Source of the DNA: Chloroflexota bacterium
GTDB lineage: Bacteria; Chloroflexota; Anaerolineae; Anaerolineales; Villigracilaceae
Length of the DNA: 51,201 nt
NCBI GenBank assembly: GCA_016191845.1
Contig: JACPVF010000001.1
Coordinates: forward strand, 1-51,201
Reading direction: 5' to 3'
A program made the position numbers and the translations under genes. The notes beneath the pieces are model-generated. The model saw only the letters and a program-made list of their open reading frames with translations. It had not been told where the DNA came from and made no database searches. Shown in pieces: positions 45,196 through 51,201 of the stretch. The first letter of the stretch is position 1, and every line of letters begins with the position of its first letter.

Positions 45196-45978
45196 ATGAC
45201 CTTCGATATCACCAGCCTGCAAAACGAGCGCGTCAAAGCCGTCGTCAAACTGCGCGAGGACAAGCGTCAGCGCGGGCGCGACGGCCTGATGTTGGTGGAG
45301 GGCTGGGACGAGTTGACCCTGGCCCTCGCCTCGGGCCTGCGCCCGCGGACCGTCTTCACCGCCCCCGAGCTGACCTCGCGCCCCATCGACCTGCCCGCCA
45401 TCGAAACGCTGACCGTCTCCCGAGCAGTCTTCGAGAAGATGTCCCACCGTGAGGGCCCTGATGGCTGGCTGGGCGTCTTCCCTATCCCCAAGCGCTCGTT
45501 GGCTGACTTGCATCTGCGCCCCTCGCCCCTGGTCATCCTGGCCGAGTCGGTCGAGAAGCCTGGCAACCTGGGCGCCATCCTGCGCACCGCGGACGCCGCG
45601 GGCGTGGACGCCCTGCTGGTGTGTGACCCGCGCGTGGACCTGTGGAACCCGAACGTCATCCGCGCCAGCCGTGGCGCCGCCTTCAGCGTGCAGACCGTCG
45701 AGGCGGACAATGCCTCGGCGCTGGCCTGGCTGCGTGCGCAAGGCATGCAGGTGCTGGCCGCCACCCCCGCCGCCAGCCAGCCCTACACCGCCGCCGATCT
45801 GACCCGTCCCACCGCCATTGCGGTCGGTACCGAGGACGCGGGCCTGAGCGACTTCTGGCTCTCCCACGCGGACCAGCAGGTGCTCATCCCCATGTTCGGA
45901 CAGGTCAACTCGCTCAACGTCTCCGTCTCGGCGGCCCTGATCGTGTACGAGGCCGTGCGCCAGCGCACTTCGCCCTGA
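45196..45978 (+). CDS. TrmH/SpoU-family RNA 2'-O-ribose methyltransferase
   Basis: The 260-residue protein has an N-terminal substrate-binding domain starting I-T-S-L-Q-N-E-R-V-K, then the trefoil-knot SPOUT domain: motif 1 E-K-P-G-N-L-G-A-I-L-R-T-A-D, motif 2 I-A-V-G-T-E-D-A-G-L and motif 3 N-S-L-N-V-S-V-S-A-A. It uses SAM to methylate a ribose in rRNA or tRNA; the target is not predictable. The end T-S-P and the TGA are supplied by a palindrome copy. Confidence 0.92.
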   Translation: MTFDITSLQNERVKAVVKLREDKRQRGRDGLMLVEGWDELTLALASGLRPRTVFTAPELTSRPIDLPAIETLTVSRAVFEKMSHREGPDGWLGVFPIPKRSLADLHLRPSPLVILAESVEKPGNLGAILRTADAAGVDALLVCDPRVDLWNPNVIRASRGAAFSVQTVEADNASALAWLRAQGMQVLAATPAASQPYTAADLTRPTAIAVGTEDAGLSDFWLSHADQQVLIPMFGQVNSLNVSVSAALIVYEAVRQRTSP

Positions 45979-46172
45979 GCAGACTCTCCGCGCTGAGCGG
46001 AGGCCCTGTAAGGGCCGCAGTCGAAGCGTGGGGTTCTTGGGATCTCCGCCCTGCCTGCACTGCGCCACAGGCGTGCAGGCACATGTGAGCGAACACTCCG
46101 CCCTGAGCAATCTTCGCCCTGAGCGGAGGCCCTGAAAGGGCCGCAGTCGACATCGTACCCGAAAAAGGCTTC
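45966..46172. repeat. Cluster of palindromic repeats next to the CRISPR array
   Basis: Several CGCCCTGAGC arms, GGCCGCAGTCGAAGCG, a CTGCCTGCACTGCGCCACAGG...GCAGGCACATGTGAGCG unit and the CGACATCGTACCCGAAAAAGG module fill the space between the methylase stop codon and the decayed CRISPR repeat. No gene was found. Confidence 0.8.
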
Positions 46173-46197
46173 CAGGCGCACATCTTGAAGGGGGGAT

Positions 46198-46226
46198 ATA
46201 TCAACCCACTCTCTCCATACAGAGAC
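46198..46226 (-). repeat. Decayed terminal CRISPR repeat
   Basis: This 29-base stretch aligns with the CRISPR repeat (TCAACCCACTCTC versus TCAATCCACTCTC, and CAGAGAC at the end) but has substitutions and about four bases missing. A 35-base spacer (46227-46261) separates it from the first canonical repeat. Decay marks the trailer (oldest) end. Confidence 0.8.
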
Positions 46227-46261
46227 TTGATCATCGTACCCGCTTGGGTCAGCATACCGTC

Positions 46262-49200
46262 GTTTCAATCCACTCTCCCCATGCAGGGAGAGACACCAGG
46301 CGCGAAGAACACAGCAGCGGAACAGCCAGCGTTTCAATCCACTCTCCCTATGCAGGGAGAGACCACTGATCTCATCCTCTTGAGGACCAGCGGGTAGTTT
46401 CAATCCACTCTCCCTATGCAGGGAGAGACTCCACATGCGCCGCTGAAGGAACCATGCACCAGCGTTTCAATCCACTCTCCCTATGCAGGGAGAGACATCG
46501 GGTCCTCGCACACATCGCTCACGATCTGGTTGTTTCAATCCACTCTCCCTATGCAGGGAGAGACGCGCATCCTGCTCACCTGCCTGCACGATGCGAGCGT
46601 TTCAATCCACTCTCCCTATGCAGGGAGAGACGGACTTGTTGACATCCACGCGTGCCGATCTAAGAGTTTCAATCCACTCTCCCTATGCAGGGAGAGACCT
46701 GGGCCGACGGCGCGCAGGCGGTGAGCACAAACAGTTTCAATCCACTCTCCCTATGCAGGGAGAGACGGCGTGTTCCGAGTGCAAGGCCTGGACTCGGGTG
46801 TTTCAATCCACTCTCCCTATGCAGGGAGAGACAATAGCGCGAACGACATCGAGACCGCCGAACTGTTGTTTCAATCCACTCTCCCTATGCAGGGAGAGAC
46901 GCCCATATCTTTCCCTTCCTCAGTATCTTTCTCAGTTTCAATCCACTCTCCCTATGCAGGGAGAGACGACATGGGCAGGCAATAATTCCCAATTGTTCAT
47001 GTTTCAATCCACTCTCCCTATGCAGGGAGAGACCAGCGCGGATGCGAACAGGGCAATCAGAAGGAAGAGTTTCAATCCACTCTCCCTATGCAGGGAGAGA
47101 CTACACCGTCGAGTTCGTCGGCGCGCTGAGCAACAAGTTTCAATCCACTCTCCCTATGCAGGGAGAGACACTCGATGCTGGTTGCGGACTGGCCCTGCAC
47201 CATGTTTCAATCCACTCTCCCTATGCAGGGAGAGACGGCCGCCCGGCGTACCGCTGTTAGCGGGGACGTGGTTTCAATCCACTCTCCCTATGCAGGGAGA
47301 GACCATGGTCAACGGTTTTCCCTCACCGCCCATGCGGGGTTTCAATCCACTCTCCCTATGCAGGGAGAGACTACGTTGCTCTCCGTCCAGGTGCCAGCGG
47401 CGTCGGGTTTCAATCCACTCTCCCTATGCAGGGAGAGACCAGGCGATCAGCTATTACATCTCTGGAAAGTCGTTTCAATCCACTCTCCCTATGCAGGGAG
47501 AGACGCGGAATGCCCGCAACTGGTCGCGGATTTTTCGGTGTTTCAATCCACTCTCCCTATGCAGGGAGAGACTGCTGAGACATGACGACACCTCCGCAGA
47601 TCGGTAGTTTCAATCCACTCTCCCTATGCAGGGAGAGACTTGCCGCGCTGCGCGGCCGCGCAATGGGCGAGGATGTGACGTTTCAATCCACTCTCCCTAT
47701 GCAGGGAGAGACGAACCCGAAGCCGACGCGAAGCCGCGCCGCAAGAAGTTTCAATCCACTCTCCCTATGCAGGGAGAGACCCGATGTGCGGGAGATTTTG
47801 CGCCGCTGGCAGATGGAGTTTCAATCCACTCTCCCTATGCAGGGAGAGACTCATTGCTGCGCGGTGGCAATATCAACCTGAACGTTTCAATCCACTCTCC
47901 CTATGCAGGGAGAGACGGCCATCAGGCAGCCACTCGTCCGCCTGCAGGAGGTTTCAATCCACTCTCCCTATGCAGGGAGAGACGATTTACGCTCGGCGTC
48001 GAAGCCAGGCAGAAACCGTTTCAATCCACTCTCCCTATGCAGGGAGAGACTCACCCGCGGCGAGTGCCGCAAGGAGACCCCCCATGTTTCAATCCACTCT
48101 CCCTATGCAGGGAGAGACTAGTGGATCGCGTTGGGATTTCCATACTTGCAATGTTTCAATCCACTCCCCCTATGCAGGGAGAGACTATCAGGGCGGGGGT
48201 CAGGCCGTGCAATTGGCTGTTTCAATCCACTCTCCCTATGCAGGGAGAGACTGCGCTGGCAAGGATGGAAATGGCATCCGTTTTGTTTCAATCCACTCTC
48301 CCTATGCAGGGAGAGACCAGTGGGGGAGCGACCTGGACATCGGGGCGGATGTGTTTCAATCCACTCTCCCTATGCAGGGAGAGACGCGCTTTGCAACGCG
48401 TGGGTGTGACCTTCACCGAAGTTTCAATCCACTCTCCCTATGCAGGGAGAGACGACGATGCGCCCGCTGTTTTTCAAGGCAGTAGTAAGCAGTTTCAATC
48501 CACTCTCCCTATGCAGGGAGAGACGACCATGGGAGATGGTGCGCAACTCCCTGCGGGTGTTTCAATCCACTCTCCCTATGCAGGGAGAGACTTGGATCAA
48601 ATTAGTACCCAGCAGCCTGGCGAGGTGTTTCAATCCACTCTCCCTATGCAGGGAGAGACTACGAAACGGTCGAGCGCATTATGCGCAAGATGCAGTTTCA
48701 ATCCACTCTCCCTATGCAGGGAGAGACCAGGTTTTTCTTCATACGGTCTCCTTCTCACACAAGTTTCAATCCACTCTCCCTATGCAGGGAGAGACGAGGC
48801 GTGTCATCCGCCGAAACCACGTTATTGAGTTTCAATCCACTCTCCCTATGCAGGGAGAGACCTCAAGGCCACGAACGGGGAACACATCGACATCGTTTCA
48901 ATCCACTCTCCCTATGCAGGGAGAGACTCCTGGACGCCATCCACACCATCGCCAACAACGGGTTTCAATCCACTCTCCCTATGCAGGGAGAGACGACGGG
49001 CTTCATCCCACCGATGCGACCGTCCTCGGTTTCAATCCACTCTCCCTATGCAGGGAGAGACCACGATCAACATGCAACTCAACTTCCTGCGCAAGGTTTC
49101 AATCCACTCTCCCTATGCAGGGAGAGACCGCGTCCACCCATCGCGCCTAAATTCGATAATGCGTTTCAATCCACTCTCCCTATGCAGGGAGAGACGGGGA

Positions 49201-51201
49201 CTCTACGACGAACTCAGCCAAGAGGCAAAGTTTCAATCCACTCTCCCTATGCAGGGAGAGACCCAGATGAGGATTGGGTGGCATCCTACTCGCTGTTTCA
49301 ATCCACTCTCCCTATGCAGGGAGAGACCAGGAAGGCACCGAACACGGCGGCCATGATCTCGTTTCAATCCACTCTCCCTATGCAGGGAGAGACATGGCGC
49401 ACCGAATTTGAAACCTCATTTTTCAGTTTCAATCCACTCTCCCTATGCAGGGAGAGACTCGACCACGGTAAGCAGGTTGGACGTGACCAGGGGTTTCAAT
49501 CCACTCTCCCTATGCAGGGAGAGACTTATCAACGCGCCCTCGGCTGGCTAATCCAGATGAGTTTCAATCCACTCTCCCTATGCAGGGAGAGACGCGGTGG
49601 CGGTGTCGGCCTGAACGAAAAGACATTGTTTCAATCCACTCTCCCTATGCAGGGAGAGACCCGCCGCGCTGGAGAAAATCTCCGCGTGGATTGTCGAGTT
49701 TCAATCCACTCTCCCTATGCAGGGAGAGACTCGCGCGCGAAGTGCGCTATGCCTGGGACCTGGAGGTTTCAATCCACTCTCCCTATGCAGGGAGAGACAT
49801 GATGTCCTCTTAATGGTCAAAATGCGCTGGGGTTTCAATCCACTCTCCCTATGCAGGGAGAGACGACCTGTTTGAAGCATGGCTTCGTGCCCCAGTAACG
49901 TTTCAATCCACTCTCCCTATGCAGGGAGAGACACTGGCCTCCGCAGGACGCGCGGATCGAGACCCAGTTTCAATCCACTCTCCCTATGCAGGGAGAGACG
50001 CCATGACCATTGACATTTCCAGCCTGACGGGTGGTTTCAATCCACTCTCCCTATGCAGGGAGAGACCGCCTGGTCCGCCTTTATGACGGTCACAAACGAG
50101 GTTTCAATCCACTCTCCCTATGCAGGGAGAGACGAACGCCCGCAATACCCAAGAACTTTCCAGCACGGTGTTTCAATCCACTCTCCCTATGCAGGGAGAG
50201 ACGATGATCAGGCCGCAGCATCGAAAGCAAAGGAACAGTTTCAATCCACTCTCCCTATGCAGGGAGAGACCTATCTTCGCCGAACGCACCACCGCGTACA
50301 CGGAGTTTCAATCCACTCTCCCTATGCAGGGAGAGACCACGTTGGGCACGTTCGATAATTTCGGCCGCGTTTTGTTTCAATCCACTCTCCCTATGCAGGG
50401 AGAGACCGCCGCGCTGCCCGTCCAGATGCAGATGCTGTAGGGTTTCAATCCACTCTCCCTATGCAGGGAGAGACTTCGTCGGCCCGCGTCCATAGATGAT
50501 CTGGAACTGGGTTTCAATCCACTCTCCCTATGCAGGGAGAGACAAAGTGCTGGTCGGTAAGGTAGTCCCTGGTGTGTTTCAATCCACTCTCCCTATGCAG
50601 GGAGAGACCTGGAACTGTAGCCATCGTCCTTCTCCTTATTGAAAGTTTCAATCCACTCTCCCTATGCAGGGAGAGACCAAGTGCCGCAAGGAGACCCCAT
50701 GAACGCGACCGTGTTTCAATCCACTCTCCCTATGCAGGGAGAGACTCCTGCCCAGCCGAAGCCTGGCATTCAGTATTGGGTTTCAATCCACTCTCCCTAT
50801 GCAGGGAGAGACTTGAAGCACCTATGCAAGCAGTTAAGTCTTGTTTCAATCCACTCTCCCTATGCAGGGAGAGACATACTCGTAGATCATCGGGCCGCCT
50901 GCGCAGGTGTTTCAATCCACTCTCCCTATGCAGGGAGAGACTCGATAAGTCTTGCAAGAGCCTTTCAGCGAGCGGGTTTCAATCCACTCTCCCTATGCAG
51001 GGAGAGACGAGGACGCCCCCCCTTTTTGCCATTGGCGGCTGTTTCAATCCACTCTCCCTATGCAGGGAGAGACTCCTCGCTTTGTCTTGTCTTATAGCCA
51101 TATCTGTTTCAATCCACTCTCCCTATGCAGGGAGAGACGTCTGAGCAGGCCCTGCAGGAAATGGGTAATGCTGTTTCAATCCACTCTCCCTATGCAGGGA
51201 G
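46262..51201 (-). CRISPR. CRISPR array, 74 repeats of 33 bp, type I-C-like
   Basis: I count 74 repeats from 46262 to the right edge (the last, 51173, is cut after 29 bases), with 73 spacers of 30-40 nt, mostly 33-36. On the plus strand the repeat begins GTTTCAATCCA and ends GGGAGAGAC, with a perfect 8-bp stem CTCTCCCT/AGGGAGAG around ATGC. The minus strand reads GTC-stem-loop-stem-GTGGATTGAAAC, the form of type I-C repeats, so crRNA is read leftwards with the handle ending ATTGAAAC. Only two repeats differ: 46262 (T to C at position 20, next to the decayed end) and 48153 (T to C at position 15). No cas gene lies in the window; leader and cas genes are expected to the right. Confidence 0.97.

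Noticed and set aside
46227-46261. Eleven-base match (CATCGTACCCG) between the oldest spacer and the neighbouring intergenic repeat module
   Set aside because: Too short to claim self-targeting or spacer capture from the repeat; likely chance in a region rich in this module.
46185-51144. Long repetitive proteins with a recurring F-N-P-L-S-L-C-R-E-R or F-Q-S-T-L-P-M-Q-G-E-T motif
   Set aside because: These are translations of the 33-bp CRISPR repeats and their spacers, not genes.

Overview
The window is GC-rich bacterial chromosome, most likely from an anaerobic Anaerolineae-type Chloroflexota. This is inferred from gene content (SLH-domain surface protein, 2-oxoacid:ferredoxin oxidoreductase, amino-acid fermentation genes, PEGA-free Ser/Thr-rich lipoproteins) and from an abundant family of intergenic palindromic repeats with the core CCCTTCGACAAGCTCAGGG. 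No rRNA or marker gene is present to prove the taxonomy.

Layout. 1-450: end of an SLH-domain gene, a shared bidirectional terminator and tRNA-Arg(TCG). 0.6-3.8 kb: MoxR ATPase, DUF58 protein and MBL-fold hydrolase, overlapping and co-directional. 3.9-10.1 kb: ornithine carbamoyltransferase, ornithine aminotransferase, alanine dehydrogenase, an acyl-CoA:carboxylate CoA-transferase and pyruvate kinase, which looks like a set for arginine/ornithine and alanine catabolism feeding pyruvate and CoA-linked ATP generation. 10.1-15.1 kb (minus strand): EamA exporter, FabH-like ketoacyl synthase, YgjV-GNAT fusion, ArfB ribosome-rescue factor and an MFS exporter. 15.1-18.9 kb (minus strand): GntR-type regulator with korA and korB. 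19-24.4 kb: thioredoxin/DUF2892 fusion, DegV, and a heterodimeric ABC exporter with one degenerate ATP site. 24.6-26.6 kb: methyltransferase and two uncharacterised membrane/secreted proteins. 26.9-32.5 kb: trypsin-like protease, lipoprotein hydrolase, a lipoprotein-LivH-LivM triple fusion, a compact promoter/short-ORF/terminator leader, and a bacterial RIO1-type kinase. 32.6-37.7 kb (minus strand): duplicated creatininase, beta-propeller-like protein, GNAT and S9 peptidase. 37.8-44.4 kb: a complete dipeptide/oligopeptide ABC importer (binding protein, two permeases, two ATPases) and a serine-acetyltransferase-like protein. 44.4-46.2 kb: a dense cluster of palindromic repeats around a GIY-YIG protein and a SpoU rRNA methylase.

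46.2-51.2 kb: a large CRISPR array with 74 canonical 33-bp repeats (the last cut by the window edge) plus one decayed repeat. Repeat sequence and the decayed left end both say it is transcribed leftwards on the minus strand. The leader, and probably cas genes, would lie beyond the right edge. The repeat resembles type I-C repeats; no cas gene is in the window.

Taken together, the genes suggest a peptide- and amino-acid-fermenting cell: peptide import, S9 peptidase, OTC/OAT/Ald, ferredoxin-linked 2-oxoacid oxidation and CoA transfer. The points most worth a second look are the covarying intergenic palindromes that also supply stop codons, the lipoprotein-LivHM fusion, the leader at 31318-31508, the histone-like tail on KorA, and two CRISPR spacers that share 19 nt.
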